In this document: in pieces, positions 11,304-23,733 of the stretch
Layout of the letters: each line of letters starts with the position of its first letter
How positions within the stretch are numbered: the first letter of the stretch is position 1
Source of the DNA: Burhinus oedicnemus
Lineage: Eukaryota > Chordata > Aves > Charadriiformes > Burhinidae
Length of the DNA stretch: 64,000 nt
Reading direction: 5' to 3'
NCBI GenBank assembly: GCA_008921705.1
Contig: VFFE01007506.1
Coordinates: 1,243,381 to 1,307,380, forward strand
The notes under the pieces: generated by a model
The model's database searches: none
Seen by the model: the letters and a program-made list of their open reading frames with translations, nothing else
What the model was told of the DNA's origin: nothing
Position numbers and translations under genes: made by a program

Positions 11304-14300
11304 GTAAAAACAGCTCTAAATGTACAGTTCCTATCTGAACAAAGACTAAGAAAATTCATCAGATAATGTTCCCTACAGCACTGGTACCAAACCTACACGA
11401 AGCCACAGCCACATGGACTGGAATGGTGTTAGGATTTTGCTGTGAAACATCTGTAGGCAACAAGTGCTCAGGCACCAAGGGTCTATTTTTTTTACATGTT
11501 GGAGTCAGCAATAAAAGTTCAAACTCAGGTTGGAAGTTCAGAACAGACTGGCATTATTCTGAAGGAGCTTTCATCATGTCTCAAAATATTCATTTCTTGG
11601 TATTCTTTATAAACAGAAATATTTGCTGTCCAAAAGGCTACAGTCTCCCTGGCAGTACATCTACAGGACATAGTGCAGCGATGCTCAGAAGAGCCTGCCA
11701 AGGGTCTGGGTAGCATCTAGTGACATATCAGTGGTGATCCTGCAGACAAGTCAATTACCATTGCTGATGAGCAAGATAAATTAGCCTGGATACAGCTGTA
11801 CTGGTTTCTGGTCCAGGCTACATATCTCTGCTAGATCTCAGACCACTAGATGCCTTAAGTGCCCTGAAGCAGGTGATGTGGAGAAAGCCCCAAGTCTCCG
11901 CGACCCTTGGATGTGCTGTCAGACTTCTGGAAGGAGGACGGCTCCCACAGTGAAGCTTCAATAGCATCCACACAGCTGGGCTTTGCCTCTTCCACTCTCT
12001 GGCAGCAGAACTTGACTACGGCAGCTGTCATCTGAATGGAGTGGGGAGGGAGAGGAGGAGGATGGATGGGCTCTGGTGGCATCTAAGATGTTAAAAATCA
12101 TTGTTAACTGTGGAGGAGCAATCAGGTATCTGCTGAGTAGTGCAGATACACCGGGTAATCTAAAAACTGCCAAGAAGTGCTGTGTAACCAGCTGCATCGT
12201 AAACATAAGTCTAGTTTCCAGGGTGGCTTGTAAACATCTTGTTTTCAATTCCTATGGAATGCAGTTTTGATTAGTGAGAAATCGTTAGCAAAATGGAACC
12301 AACCAAAGGCTGAGCAGCCCCTGGGTCTGACATGTGTTTTCCACATTTTAGTTGTCTTTACAAGGCAGTCTCAAGCAGTAGTTTGTAAGACAGAGTGCCA
12401 TTTTTAGCGTTTTTTTTGATCTGATAACGCCTTTGTCCCCAATTAGCCTATTGCTAATCTCCTCAAAACAGCGAATAAAATTCTTTCCCATCTTGAAGGG
12501 GGATGGAGTTGTGACACACTGATGGACAAGTTAATCCACACCCGAAATGTATTAATACACCCTGAAAGATAAGCAGAGGGTTAACAAGTGAGTTGGTTGA
12601 GAACTATGCAGGGAGACTTTTGACTGGCTTTTTAGAGGGACTTGAGGGTTGACAGTGGTGACATGGGATCTGGTGTTGCTTTGCTTGGGCTTAACCCCAG
12701 CAGCAGGTCACCCTCTGAGGCAGATTCCTAAAGAATTTTAAGCTCTTACTGCATCTTACCCTTTGTCCAAATGTGCTGTGTTAGAGGTGAAAGGACGTGG
12801 GGGGAGAGGCGGGAGGAGGAAGAGAAAGAAGAAAAGAAGCAGTTGTGTAAGTCTCTGATATAAAAAGAGTTTATGAGTTTGTTGGATTTACCTGGATTTC
12901 TGCACTATAGCTGTGAATATGTGCCACCTGTTTGGGATTATTCTCTTTTCAAAAAGCCAGGCATTTGTCTCGCTCGAGCCAGCGTTTAACAGAGCTTTTT
13001 TGTGGTGTTCAGGCGTCAGGGGAAAACTGGCCTCCCAAGTCCCTTCCAGTCAAACAAAGCACTGACATTTATACTAATTATTGGCTCTTGGAGAAATGGA
13101 GAGACATGTGGGTGCAAAAATAAAGAATTGAGGAAAGTAACAGAAAAACTGACAGGACGCACTGATTACTTCAGCAGTTGTTTGGAGTTGAGGCAAATGA
13201 CATTTAAATGTGGAGTAGGAGACATGTTTCCATCCACGGAACTGCTCTGCATCTGAATATGAATGACAAATTGATTTCTCCTGGAGGAGCACAAAGGAAT
13301 ACAGCATTTCCTACGCATCATTTGGTTTTGGATGGTGGTGAATAGCCCCCCTAACCTAGTGAGAAGTATCCTACTTTCAGAGGAAGAAATTACCTTTTTT
13401 TTTTTTTTTTCCCACTTTAATCAGGAGAGTTAAAAAAGGGGAAAGAGCATGAGTGGATGTTTCACCCTCCCAACATGCACAACCATCTCTGTGGTTGTGG
13501 CTGAGGCACGCAGACAGATAAACCCCTCCAGATGCACCCTCAGATGTTAGCTGCATCCTTCCCTGCCCTCTGCTGAGGGGGAACCGCTCCTTGCAGCGCA
13601 GTGGGTTGGGATGGGAGCTCCTGGCTCCTCCACCTGGGCTGCCATGAGGAGCGGTAGCCCTTCGGGTGAAGCATCAATGACAGGCGCCCTGTTCTGAACA
13701 AGAAGGTCTGTAAAGGAAATACCGTCCTGAAGAGACCTGCTTGGAGAAGAGATGGATGTTACTTATCTGGGCAATTCCTCCCTTCTATATAAAAATGAAG
13801 GAACAAGTACTCACATTTATCCCCCTCAATGAGCCCTCAGAGATTTTGGGGGGAAAGAAGGGAAGTCCCACTGTATTTTGCTGCATCCTTTCTCGGGTGT
13901 TAAAGTTGCAGCTCTTATTTTTCTCTCCGGGCTTGCGATTAGTTGCACAAATCCCCTCAGGGTTCAGTGATGGGACTCCGAGAAGAAATTGCTTTTATCT
14001 GGCAGTGGCTATTGTTGATGTTTGGCTTGTACACCAAAAAAAACTTTAGTAACATGTCCTCTCGTGTTTTTCAGAATTAAGCTGCGTGATAACAAGATGA
14101 GCACATACTGTGCTGTAGTCTGATTCTCACGTAACATAAGTAAGACAGTGTCAGCCTTTGGCATCTGCAAATTACGGAGTTTTTCATCCATAGGAAGGAG
14201 AAGAGATCATCAGTGTCAGTTTGCCACAGATTGTGTGGGAGGACAAGGGAAGGGGAGAAGTGAGGGGGAGACTATCATCGGTACAGACGGGATCTGTAGT

Positions 14301-15366
14301 AACTTAACTCCAGATTCCTTTCATTATTTGAAGTGAAAAGATGAAAGAAGGAACAACAAAAAAAGTTGAAGCGCAGCACTACCGCACATTTAGGCGGTAC
14401 GATGAAAAGCACAAGCAGTTTGATAGCTGCTGCAGGAAGCGGGCGCACAGACATACCCCGTAGTTGGTGCTTGTGCTTCTTCTCCTCGGATTTGCACTCA
14501 AGAAGCAAATACATGTTCAAGTGGGCTGGTAAGATAAATGTGCCCCCACATCCCTTCCTTGCAGTCCTGACCCTACGGACGCTACGGAACTTGGGGCTTT
14601 CTAAGAGCGGTGTCGTACAAATTTGACCCTGACTTAGCTCCACGCAGCCAAAGCATACGCGCTTGCACCTTGCTGACAGCTTTGCCCTGCAGAGAAGACT
14701 TCACGCCGGGCACCTGCGTACTGGTTTTCACTTCATAAAAACAGATCCCCGCCTCTAGCAGGGTGTGTGTCAATGACTGTAGTCAGCGACCGTTTCATTC
14801 ATCAGACCCGTCTTGGGTTAAAAATTTGACCAAACGAAAGCGATAGCATCCCGGCAGTGCTCGAGGTTGAGCCTTGGTCCTGATGTGCGGAACAGGCTGT
14901 GCCTGGCCTGAAGAGATGTTTCCGAAGAGGGACTGTAGCTGCCCGCAGCAGGCCGGCAGCACTTCTGTGGTGCTCGCCTTACCTTCAACTGAGAGGAACC
15001 AGCCGCCACTCAAACCTGCACTCCAGGAGAGGAAACCCTGCTTCATCAGCGGCTGCCTCCCAGTAAACACAATGGCAGCCACAACAAATCACTGGGTAGG
15101 GCGTGGGTAGAAATGAGTCAAAGCACGCATTCATTAAGAGTACAATGCTACCAGTCATTATGCTCCTTAAAGTGATTTAACTACAGTTATTAGCGAGCAG
15201 ACAGTTTCACTGGGCGAGTCGTATTGCCCTGTCGGTAAACACCAGAAACACACAGCCTGTCCAGTGCCGGGTGAAGCAAACAGCTCGTATCCCTGGCTCA
15301 TTAGTACTGTGATCAGTCTCGGCCCCCTTCATTTTGACTTGTTGTTTCTTCTCCCCCTTCTTTCAG
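11304..15366 (+). other. SCFD2: Last SCFD2 intron
   Basis: A 4.1-kb GT-AG intron ending TTCTTCTCCCCCTTCTTTCAG. It contains a purine-rich stretch at 12787-12842 and a T-run near 13394-13410. Short open frames on both strands show no family resemblance. Confidence 0.85.
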
Positions 15367-15459
15367 GTAATCGTGCTCTCCTCTGCGCTCCTGACACCAC
15401 GTAGTGCTATTGAGTTGTTGTTTGCCACAGACCGTCTCCAGCCTGACACCGGTATCTGA
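15367..15459 (+). CDS. SCFD2: SCFD2 last coding exon with stop
   Basis: Final coding exon: 30 codons (VIVLSSALLTPRSAIELLF, then ATDRLQPDTGI) and a TGA stop at 15457-15459. The preceding exon ends GTQ, so the protein reads GTQ-VIVLS, as in the vertebrate orthologues I remember. ELLFATDRLQPD is the conserved extreme C-terminus. The four exons in the window give about 163 residues of a protein of roughly 680. Upstream exons lie outside the window. Confidence 0.94.
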   Translation, partial: VIVLSSALLTPRSAIELLFATDRLQPDTGI

Positions 15460-17043
15460 CGAGAGAGGGTCTGTGGAGAAGATGAGCACGTGCCTCGGCT
15501 GGAAACATCAAATCCCTGGTCTGTGACCCTTCCCAATAGCCTTCCGAAAAATGACATGTCCCCTGCTGCAATTATGGCTCCAGCTGAAACGGGGTGAAGC
15601 AGCTGGGCATCTGGCTGCCGGGGAACATGTGCAGCTCCCAGGCAGCTCTTCAAAATGGCCCAGTTGTCCACCGACAACTCCTCCTTCCTTAATGGTAACA
15701 CCCTGGGGTGCTGCCCCGCTCTGCGCCGCAAGGCTGATCGCTTGTAATAATTCCCTAGAAAAGGAGCAGCTGAGAACCAGGTGATGCGGAATTCTCACTC
15801 CCTGAGCAGTGCTTTTCTCTCTGAGCATTCCCGATGGTTTTGCTGGGGTTGCTTCTGGCTGGAAATGCTGCTGAGGGAGTGAAAGGCTAGCAAAATCCGC
15901 CCTCTCTGTCATGCCACCTTGCCACACGTGTGCCTTATACAGCATTAACCGCCTCTGCTCTTACTTTGTCCCTCACCCCCAGAGCGGTGACAGAGCACAG
16001 CCCTGATGCGTCTGTCAGAGCAGCTCCCAGTCCGATGGTGCTCTCCCAGCGGGACTGGTACGGGCAGAGAAGCAGAGAGCCAGCCTCAAGGGCTGGGTTA
16101 CGTGGTTGCTTCTCCCTCAGCTTCCCCTTCCTGCTCTAGTTTCTCCACCCACAGTCGCAGGAGAAAAGACTGTTTCTGATGGCACACTTCTCTGTAGGTT
16201 TACGCAGGAGGACATATGGGCTGTGATGGTTTGATGGTAACCCTGGAAGAATCCTCCCCTCTCATGCATTTAAAAAAGAAAAAGAAAAAAAAAAAAGCAC
16301 GATCCCATTTTCAAGAGGCCGCAGTGACAGATTCTTTCTTGAGCTAGATTTCTGAACAGCTTTTATTTTTAATTTATGATCATGAAAGAGCTGCTATCAA
16401 ATCCAGTTATGTAATTTTTCCTTATAAAACTTTGATACAATCTGTGATAAAAAAGCAGCAGCCAATAGAGATTGTGATTGCGTATAGCACCAAGACTTCT
16501 GAATTGCAACATAAAATGGTGGAGCTCTAAAGCTGCATCCTCTTGCTTCATCCAAGGGATGCTAAGATTACTGCTTACACTGAGATGAGAATGTGAAATT
16601 ATAAGTGACATTCACTCTATCATAGCATTCCTTATTATGCCAAAGGAATAGATTAAAAGGGAAGTAGCTTTTTAACCTTTGTTCACTAGCTAGCATAAGT
16701 TCTCTTAAATGTTTATAATGGTCTTCAGAAAAGGGTGCATTTTGATTTAAATTCACTTTTGAGTGGCTGGAAGGAAACAATGGACCGATTATAAAGCATG
16801 GACAATGTTGCCTCTATGGAAGAGAGATTTATAAGAATGACTATAGAATGGAACTTTGTGCTGTAAAAAATGTGAAATATTATGAGATTGCAATGTTAAA
16901 AGCTCAAGAAATAATTTGAACAGAGCAACTGGAAAGCAAATAGCCAATCTCTTGGTTTCTTTTCTGTCCTTCTGTACTGTTTAATCTTAGAATATGGATG
17001 TTTTGTAAATTCTGTAATCAATAAAGCAATGCTCTTAAAATGG
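15460..17043 (+). other. SCFD2: SCFD2 3' untranslated region
   Basis: Sequence from the stop codon to just past the first good poly(A) signal. It starts GC-rich and becomes AT-rich after about 16.3 kb, with an A-rich run at 16272-16298. The downstream U/C-rich stretch after the signal (CATCCCTCTTCTCC) fits a cleavage region. Later AATAAA hexamers near 18450 and 19148 could extend the UTR. Confidence 0.6.
17020..17025 (+). terminator. SCFD2: Probable SCFD2 polyadenylation signal
   Basis: AATAAA in the context CTGTAATCAATAAAGCAATG, the first canonical hexamer on the sense strand after the SCFD2 stop, about 1.56 kb downstream. Confidence 0.6.
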
Positions 17044-19732
17044 CAAATCTCATCCCTCTTCTCCTCGCCTAGTACACAGGGCTACGCACGCCAGGACTGT
17101 GTGTTCCTGAGACGCCCTTTTCTTTTGCCCTATTTGGTGCTGCTGAGAACCTAGACCTTCTGTCCTGGGAGGTGTCCTAGAGGGGTTTCCACATGCTGCT
17201 GGTAGCAGAAAGGCTGTCCCCCATCCAGTGGCCATTGCTGGCCAGTGTGTTCAGGTACTCAGACCTCCGAGATGCTGCTGCTTTCCTGAGATGATGGAGC
17301 CTGACAGTTGTGGTCTTCTCTCCCTCACCTGTCTTTCGTCAGATGCTCTCAGGTCTCTGACTTGGCCATCTGGGGACGTACTATATAGGATAATGAAAAG
17401 GGGGTGAGTTTAAGCGGACACTTGCTCGTCTTACTGAGGCAGAAACTAGTTTTCGAAGTCATCATCCTCCCCCCGACACACACAAACTCTTTGGGGGAAT
17501 CTTTTCAGCCAGCGGGGCCACAGCTGTGACAGTGGATGCTGAGCCTCAGCCACCGTCTCATACTCAGTAGCTGGAGAGATGAAAGGAGATGGTCACAAGA
17601 GCCTGCTCCTCTTCTAGACCAAGACTGGAGCGGAGCCTTTTCAGTGACCCCAGTGTAATGGTTAGCTCCTTATTTGTAGGAAGTAGCTGTAGTAGCTACA
17701 CATAGCTTGTGCTCAGGGAAGAGGCCAGGGGGATGAGAGCTCTCCTGCCAGTCGCATGTGAGCAGGAACAGCACAGAAAAGACTTTGGGCAGGTGCAGAA
17801 CCACATGAAGGAGCATCTAAGCCCTCTGCATGTGACACTTAAAAGGGAGGAGGAGGAGGAGGAGAAAACACAAGGCCACCCTTGGCAAATGAGTTTACTA
17901 CTATATTAATAAGCTAAGCAGTATTTGGTAGTAAGCTCAGACTGGATGGCCAAGCTCAATTTTGTTCCTAAGTCTAGTCCTAAGTCACTTGGCTAGTGAC
18001 TCATGGTCCAAAAGATTATCATCAGCAGGGCCTCGTCAGGGTTTCCCTGCCCCCGGTATCACTGCTGCATGCATGGCAGTCATCCTAGTCCCAGTACAAA
18101 CATCCTCCTCAGGAAGGCTCTAAGTAAGGCTGCTTTAAGCATGAATAAAATGATTGGAGACTTGTAGCAATTTGATTAAGTAAGTTCTTCATTGTCATGT
18201 AATTCAATATATAAAGCTGCCTTTTTTTTTTTTTTAAACAAACCAGAATTCACTTAAACTCAGCTTTCTTCAAGATTTTGACCTACCTTACATCACTCTT
18301 TTCTTACTGGAGTTTTTTTTGACAAGGGAAGATAAAGAATGCCATTTTAATTTGAAAGGTCTCTGCCTTATTCAGTTCCTCTCCTAAAAGAGCTTCTCAG
18401 AAGGAAGTTGTAAAGCAGTTGTGAGAGCTCCCCCCCTGTGGTTTATGCTAATAAAGCAACAGTATAGGCAGGAAAGGCCGCCTGACTCCTTCTGCAGTGT
18501 ATGTTAACTACCTTGAGAAAACTATTACTTTGTCCCAACATTTCACTGGTTATTGCCCATTGTTTCTCACCCACGAAGAACACACAGGAAAACATGCAAT
18601 TCAAAAATTTAATGTTGAACCAGGCAGTAAGAATGGAAAGTCCACTCCCCACAAGGAGTAACTGTACACAAAATAAATAAGTTACGGTTTAAACAAAAGC
18701 ACAGCTGGCTTTTTAAAGTGCATGTGTATAAGGCCTTTTGCCTGTGAACTCCATTGGCTCAATGTAAAAAAAATAAAAAATAAAAAACTGTCTGCCACAC
18801 GTGTTTAAGGATGACCAGGGACTCGCCCAGCTCAGCACAAACCCCCAGCTTCCTTGCCTGGAGCCAGCTGTGTGTCACCCCGAGCTGCATCACAGCCATG
18901 GTCCTTCTGGGCCTGTTGCACACAGAGAGAAGTGTCTTACACTGGCAGCTATAATGGACTATCACCCCAACTCCACGCTCATTCCTCAAAAGCTCCATGT
19001 TGGATCATTTAGACTGGACAGTATTTTTTTTTTCAGACTGTAAAAAAAAAAACCCAAGTTATTTGTAATCAGATGTGTTTACACCCTGTGGACAATAGTT
19101 TTGTATATGAGGAGTCTGGTCAAGTTGTCAGCAATAGCTAGTAAAAAAATAAAGGACCATTGTTTACAGTCTTCATACCCAGTTGTGTCCACTTATTTTA
19201 CACTTATTTTTACAGAATGATTTTGTGTTTGCTTTTGTTTTGAAATACATGGGAAATGAACAGTTCTACTGCGCAATAAAATTAAACAGACACATCATGC
19301 CATCCTTCATCCAAGTGAAAACAAGACTCACATGGTTACTTCTGAACAGTGAACTGCAGTTCAGGGTGTTGCCCTGCTCAAGTACAAGAAGTTGAGTTAC
19401 AGCTAAAAGGTTGTTTCTGCACAAGCGTTAAGTCAAGTCTGTCCCATTGGAGAAAAGGCAAACTGAAGGCTTGTTTCAGATACTGTAAAGTTCGTTTTCC
19501 AAACGAAAATACTTGTTCTACAAGTCACATCCTAGAACCACCTCAAGAGTTTGGGCTTTTTTCCACGCACCCCCCCACCCCCCCTTTTCCAATCTGCCAC
19601 TGTTCCTTTTTTAAGCAACTGCCTGTTTCTGCAGCCACGCAAAAGGCTACCTGAACCATCCTTCTTTCACAATGCCTTGGACTCTAGACGTGCCAGTGTT
19701 AAACACCCCAGGTTTCAATCTCAGTCTAAACA
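17044..19732. other. Intergenic sequence up to first assembly gap
   Basis: I see no convincing gene. Plus-strand AATAAA motifs near 18450 and 19148 could mark longer SCFD2 transcripts. A TAAAA/A-rich run lies near 18768-18786 and a C-rich run at 19570-19583. RASL11B, the expected next gene in many vertebrates, is not recognisable on either strand. Confidence 0.5.
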
Positions 19733-19752
19733 NNNNNNNNNNNNNNNNNNNN
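19733..19752. other. Assembly gap (20 N)
   Basis: A run of exactly 20 N. The same length is used at 52451, so this is a placeholder of unknown true size rather than a measured gap. Confidence 0.98.
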
Positions 19753-19941
19753 AATCAGAACTGCAGCAACCACGGAGGAAAGAATCAGCACCAAGGGTCT
19801 GTGCCCTCTCCGCTTGGTTGTAATATACCGAAGTGGGCAAAAAAATCGAGTAAAACAAGGATATGGCAATGGCTAAAGAAACAGCAGAAGATGATGGCAA
19901 GGAAGGAGAAATATAAATGAGAGGTGGGTGGGAAACAGCGG

Positions 19942-20502
19942 TGGTGTGGTTTAACCCCAGCCAGCAACCAGGACCACACAGCCACTCACTCCCCCCACCC
20001 CCTTCCCCAGTTTGGATGGGGAAGAGAATCAGGAGAGTAAAAGTGAGAAAACTCACGGGCTGAGATAAAGACAGCTTCATAAGCAAAGCAAAACAAGGAA
20101 TTCGTTCACCGCTTCCCACCGGCAGGCAGGTGTTCAGCCGTCTCCAGGACAGCAGGGCTCCATCACGCGTAATGGTTACTGGGGAAGCCAAACTCCATCA
20201 CTCCAAATATCCCCCCCTTCCTTCTTCTTCCCTCGTTAGATACTGAGCATGACATCATGGTATGGAATATCCCTTTGGTCAGCTGGGGTCAGCTGTCCCG
20301 GCTGTGTCCCCTTCCAGCTTCTTGTGCCCTCCCAGCCTGCTCGCTGGTGGGGCGGGGTGAGGAGCAGAAAAGGCCCTGAATGTTTAGCAACAACCAGAAC
20401 CACCAGTGCGCTACCAACAGTGTTCCCATCCCAAACCCAAAACACAGCACCACACCAGCTGCTAGCAAGAAAGTCAACCCCATCCCAGCTGAAACCATGC
20501 CG
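19942..20502 (-). mobile_element. Solo LTR of an avian endogenous retrovirus
   Basis: On the + strand it starts TGGTGTGGTTTAACCCCAG and ends CAGCTGAAACCATGCCG. These are the reverse complements of the end and start of a common avian LTR type (sense strand begins close to TGTCCTGGTTTCAGCTGGG). Internal landmarks include GGTATGGAATATCCC and GGGTCAGCTGTCCCGGCTGT. The two termini have diverged and no clean target duplication is visible, so the copy is old. About 560 bp. No viral genes adjoin it. Confidence 0.75.
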
Positions 20503-22519
20503 GGAGGACCGTACCGGCCTGGGAGCAGGGAGTGGTCAACGTAAAGCACTCGAAACCCCGGCGTTAAGCAAGGAGCCTGGGCAGCAAAACGGAGGAATAA
20601 AACCTGCCCATGCATGAAACAAAGCTCGCTAGGAGAGGGGTCACAGAGCAGGATAAAGTCGCTCTCCTGACTCAGGAGCGACAGACCTCATAGTAAAGGC
20701 TGCTGAACGCTAATTATGCAAAAAGAAGGAATAGACCCAAAGCATTTGGCTCAAAACCACAACAGGGAAAGCGTTAAAAGAGAGTCAGGGGTAGAACTGG
20801 GAGCCCGGTGGTGACATTGGCCAAAGACGGTCACCATCGCAGCAAACACGCCTTTGTGCAGAGCTTTCTGTAAGCTGCAAAACTATGTTTGCATATGGAA
20901 AAAGATAATCTGGCATATAATGAAACAAATCGCAGCTGCTTTCCCGGGTACAAAGGTGAGAGCAGAGGCTGCGAGTGATGCCCGGGGCTGAGCAGGGCGG
21001 GCTACAACAGAGGAACGGCTTCTTCGCCAAGGCCGGCGAGAGGTGACGGTGGTTTAGCTTTGTCAGCAGTGAGGATAGTGTAAGGCTACTGAGGTCATAG
21101 GGAAAAAAATTGTTTGATAGTTGCAGTTCAAAATAAATAGATGGGTAAAACATAGGTTTATAAAAAGGCATTCTAAGTCAAAAGGGGAAAGAGTAAGAGA
21201 CCTAACTAGAAAAAAAAAAAAAATCAACAGGGCTGAAGGACTCAAGGACTTGAATACAAAGGAAAGATTGGATTTCTTTATGCCAGAGCAGCAGAAATGA
21301 TCTGGACATTGTATCGTAAGCAAAGGGGGTTTCACAGAAGATCTCCTGGCAGCTTGGTAACTAAGGTCACTGGAAACAGAAAACCTACAGGTAACAGTGA
21401 GGAGGATCACTGGATCACTCTCCTAGGGAGGTTTTGTCTTCAAGATGAGCAAATACAGAAGATAAATAATGGTAGCTAGAAGCGGTTACTTCAGCCAGGG
21501 AAAAGGAAACAAGACTATCCTGCAGTGAGAAGCGCATACACATTGAAGGAAGCCTGGCAATATTTACAAAACCAATAAGTGTTTTGCTTCTGTTTTTAAT
21601 AAAGATGACTGTGTGAAAGATGGAGCAGGAGGAAGATGAGTAACAGGAAGAAAGTCATGGGTAATTACTGCAGTGGGGAAAAACAAACGATCTCTTCCAC
21701 AGTGCAGACAGGCCAAGTGTGTGAAGATGAGGATGAAAGGAGCAAGAAGTTTTACTGTAGCCCTCAAATCATTCTGGAGTACTTGCATTAAAGAAAGGGA
21801 GGGAAATAATTCACAGTAATTTGGACAAATTTTGAAGGAAAGAAATAAAGATATGAAGTATGCGATTACATGAGAAGTTGCTTCAGTGTGCTATCTTGCC
21901 CTGATACGACATTGTTTCCCTTTTCCTTAAAGAAAGAAAAAGTGATAGATGTAATCTATTTGGGGTCAATAATACCTGAGACTGCCCAGACAGGAAATGG
22001 CTATTTAAGGAGAAGACTGTGGGGATGGGGAGATAACAACAGAGGGGAGTTTTGTATGGGAAGCGTCAGGTTGAAGGAAAGTTGCTTTGTGGGATTCATG
22101 AAGGCTCCTGTCGTTTCGTTAACACGGTGTCATCGAGAACACGAGCATGCTAATAAAATCTGCTGTTGGCAGAGCTGGGAGCCATCACCAGTTCAAACAT
22201 GGGTGGGAATAGTATACTGGAGGAACTGCATGCCTCCTAGAACTGGATTAATGGAAATATAATTGAATTTGATAATACTCATGACATTCAGAGATTAATC
22301 ACAAAAATGTCTTCCATTGACTATGAGATCAGCACTTGGAAAAGAAAGACTAGTTAATCACAAGATGAGTAGGAGCTGTGTAAAAAGGGAAATGTAAACC
22401 CAGCAATGTCAAATAAGTAATTTCAGAAAAGATCTGCAGTACAATGTGTGATTCTGTCAGCCAGCCAGGGGTAAGTCAGAGTGGAACAAGGATGGACAAA
22501 ACCCATTACGATAATCAGG
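20503..22519. other. Intergenic sequence with an old CR1 remnant
   Basis: No gene recognised. A CR1-like remnant lies at about 21230-21480. The remaining open frames are short and without family resemblance. Confidence 0.5.
21230..21480 (+). mobile_element. Old CR1 LINE 3' fragment
   Basis: The translated stretch KERLDFFMPEQQK parallels the CR1 segment [17 protein letters not shown], and the DNA near 21412-21434 (ACTCTCCTAGGGAGGTTTT) matches the CR1 'GCCTAGGGAGGT' segment that follows it. Many indels. Ends approximate. Confidence 0.45.
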
Positions 22520-22840
22520 GACTGGACAGCCCATTTCAGAGGATAAAAACACTTGGTGTATTCAGCTTGGCAAAACAAAGGAAGCGGGGCTTGGGAAAGG
22601 GGGGAGCCGGGAAAGTTAAAACTAAGGGCCAGTGTCAGCATGAGAACGGGTGGGCATAAGCTCAACTCTGCAGTCGGAGCAGCAGAACACTGGAACAAGA
22701 GTGGCAGGAGCAAGATCAAGTCTGACTTCTTTTAAATGGAGCTGGAGGACTTCAGAGAGGGGATTACATGGTGTGGTTGACTGCAGCGGTGATGAGACTG
22801 GATGACCAAGAGATCCCTTCTAGAAGCCTACAGACAATGT
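22520..22840 (+). mobile_element. Old CR1 LINE 3' fragment
   Basis: The translation RIKTLGVFSLAKQR matches the CR1 ORF2 C-terminal motif [14 protein letters not shown]. About 250 bases further on come ACACTGGAACAAG and GGATGACCAAGAGATCCCTT, the degenerate equivalents of the CR1 tail. Frames are disrupted. Confidence 0.6.
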
Positions 22841-22929
22841 TCTAACACCGTTCCATAAATAAATATTTAGGCCTAACATACAGCAACGCGTGCAGCAGTG
22901 GTGTCTCCAACATGTAAAGGGGTATGGTA

Positions 22930-23200
22930 GAAAAGGGCAAATGGGAAAGGGTGACAAAAATGAGATGACGCCTCAATAAACTGGTTTTATAAAGGCGATG
23001 ATCAATTAGAGACTGGATGAAAGTGCTAAAATAACTGGAGAATGGGATATTCTCCCTCTGTCTCAGAACACCAAAAGCAAAACAATCAGCCAGATTGAAA
23101 GGTGGAACTTCTGGAAAAACTGAGATACAAAATACATTCTTGTAAAATACGTGATTAAGCCACTGAGTCCATTGTCGTAGGAAGGCACTGGGACAAAATT
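22930..23200 (+). mobile_element. Old CR1/L3-type LINE fragment
   Basis: Segments such as CCAGATTGAAAGGTGGAAC, AAAATACGTGATTAAGCC and TGTCGTAGGAAGGCACTGGG follow the order of motifs in the 3' part of L3/CR1-like elements (GAAAGGTGGCAGATT, CGTAATTAAACTGTGG, CACAGGATG). Strongly degraded. Judged from memory of the consensus. Confidence 0.45.
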
Positions 23201-23429
23201 AAAATTATCGCTGTACAAAGAAGAATTGTGCATTTGTAAATTAAGAGAAAATGCATTTTTATAGTACTTTATGCTAGCATAAAATTCATAAGCAGCAGTG
23301 AATTAATCTCCTCAAATTTTGCACCAGTCTCTTAAGTATTATGGACCAGAAAGAGCCCTAACGCAGTGTGGGCAGGCTTTCGCATCCGTCAGTCTTTTTA
23401 ACACAAAATTTCTTATGTCTTCCTCTCAG

Positions 23430-23560
23430 TTATGCAGAGGTGACTGCTGTCAGAGACAAGGTCTTAGCCCTGATGGCCATGGGTCAGAGCTGGTGCAAAT
23501 ACACACTTCCACACTTCAGGGACCCATTTCCACAGTTTATTTTGTGCCACCGTTCAGAGG
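23430..23560 (+). other. Exon-like segment, part of a possible unrecognised transcript
   Basis: A 131-base segment between a good acceptor (CTTATGTCTTCCTCTCAG) and a strong donor (AGAGG|GTAAGTTT). It is open in one frame, including KVLALMAMGQSWCKYTLP and FRDPFPQFILCHRSE. It ends one base into a codon, and the next exon-like segment (23676) begins with the two bases that complete it. I do not recognise the peptide. It could be a lineage-specific gene, a non-coding RNA exon or coincidence. Confidence 0.35.
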
Positions 23561-23675
23561 GTAAGTTTGCATGCAGCTTACACCTTCCACAAAGACACTT
23601 CCATCGACAGCCAGGGAGTGAACCTTACTTTGTCATCTAGTGCTTTGGTAATTAACTTTTATCTCGTGTCTTCAG

Positions 23676-23733
23676 AGAAACAAGTGGTGTGGACACGGCG
23701 TTCAGAAACACGGCCAACGTCTGCTCATTCCGG
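23676..23733 (+). other. Second exon-like segment of the possible transcript
   Basis: A 58-base segment between an acceptor (ACTTTTATCTCGTGTCTTCAG) and a strong donor (TCCGG|GTAAGTATT). It is separated from the previous segment by a 115-base potential intron with GTAAGT at its start. The joined frame stays open (EKQVVWTRRSETRPTSAHS). No recognisable domain. A further plausible acceptor with a phase that fits lies at 28678. Confidence 0.35.

Noticed and set aside
19721..20191. 156-codon minus-strand frame spanning the first gap
   Set aside because: It runs through the N block and the LTR. An open frame across undetermined bases is meaningless.
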